Source: Oncomelania hupensis
Taxonomy: Eukaryota; Mollusca; Gastropoda; Littorinimorpha; Pomatiopsidae
DNA length: 64,000 nucleotides
Direction: 5' to 3'
Assembly: GCA_036898135.1 (NCBI GenBank)
Contig: CM072516.1
Span: forward strand, 60,753,740-60,817,739
Below, in pieces: positions 63,851 through 64,000 of the stretch. The notes beneath the pieces were generated by a model, which had not been told where the DNA came from, made no database searches, and worked only from the letters and a program-made list of their open reading frames with translations. The translations under genes were made by a program, and so were the position numbers. Within the stretch, counting starts at the first letter, position 1. Each line of letters starts with the position of its first letter.

Positions 63851-64000
63851 ATGACTCTTTTCTTTAACTGTTTAGTGTTTGTATCACTATCATTGCATGC
63901 GGAGTTCCGCTACCCCCGAGATCTGAAAGAGAGACCATAATTATACGGATGCATAACATTTTAAGGGAGAAATGGAATTAAGCTATAACCTCAATAAATG

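Overview
The window looks like nuclear DNA of a marine invertebrate animal, most likely a mollusc. This is inference from spliced animal genes with long introns, dense simple repeats, tRNA-derived SINEs that share a central domain, and many LINE, DNA-transposon and LTR families. No bacterial or organellar gene organisation is present.

Two conserved host genes could be assembled exon by exon, with splice sites and reading phase agreeing at every junction. On the + strand, positions 1-12362 hold the last eight coding exons of TMEM214, an ER-membrane protein whose N-terminal half lies left of the window. On the - strand, 26602-16705 holds a complete twelve-exon TATDN1 gene (TatD-type metal-dependent nuclease, 305 aa). 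The two genes converge tail to tail across about 4.3 kb that contains a 47-bp minisatellite and SINE pieces. A possible unassigned first exon lies at 60119-60352 (+).

The introns and most of 26.9-64 kb are mobile DNA. An RTE-type LINE is present in six copies (247-752, 1709-2141, 6240-9376, 26940-29521, 30645-32962, 42958-43218). A full-length CR1/L2-type LINE with two intact ORFs, the first carrying an SGNH-esterase domain, occupies 34981 to about 41280 (-). A Tc1/mariner element with TIRs and a TA duplication lies at 46771-48372. An LTR retrotransposon at 50625-56206 has nearly identical LTRs, places the integrase before the RT as in Gmr1-like elements, and carries only scrambled RT scraps. 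There are also hAT-like and Harbinger-like non-autonomous elements, foldback MITEs, several SINEs, and an uncharacterised TIR element at 1398-3187 with subterminal repeat arrays.

Most observations of interest concern how these elements are built and where they landed: a hAT-like insertion ends 26 bp before a TMEM214 splice acceptor, a piece of a TMEM214 exon is duplicated in the last intron, an interleaved inverted repeat lies in a TATDN1 intron, and two LINE families take their stop codon from the 3' tail repeat. I found no wholly new system that can be proven from sequence alone. The strongest candidates are the PR-IN-RT-ordered LTR element with a scrambled RT and the TIR element with subterminal arrays.
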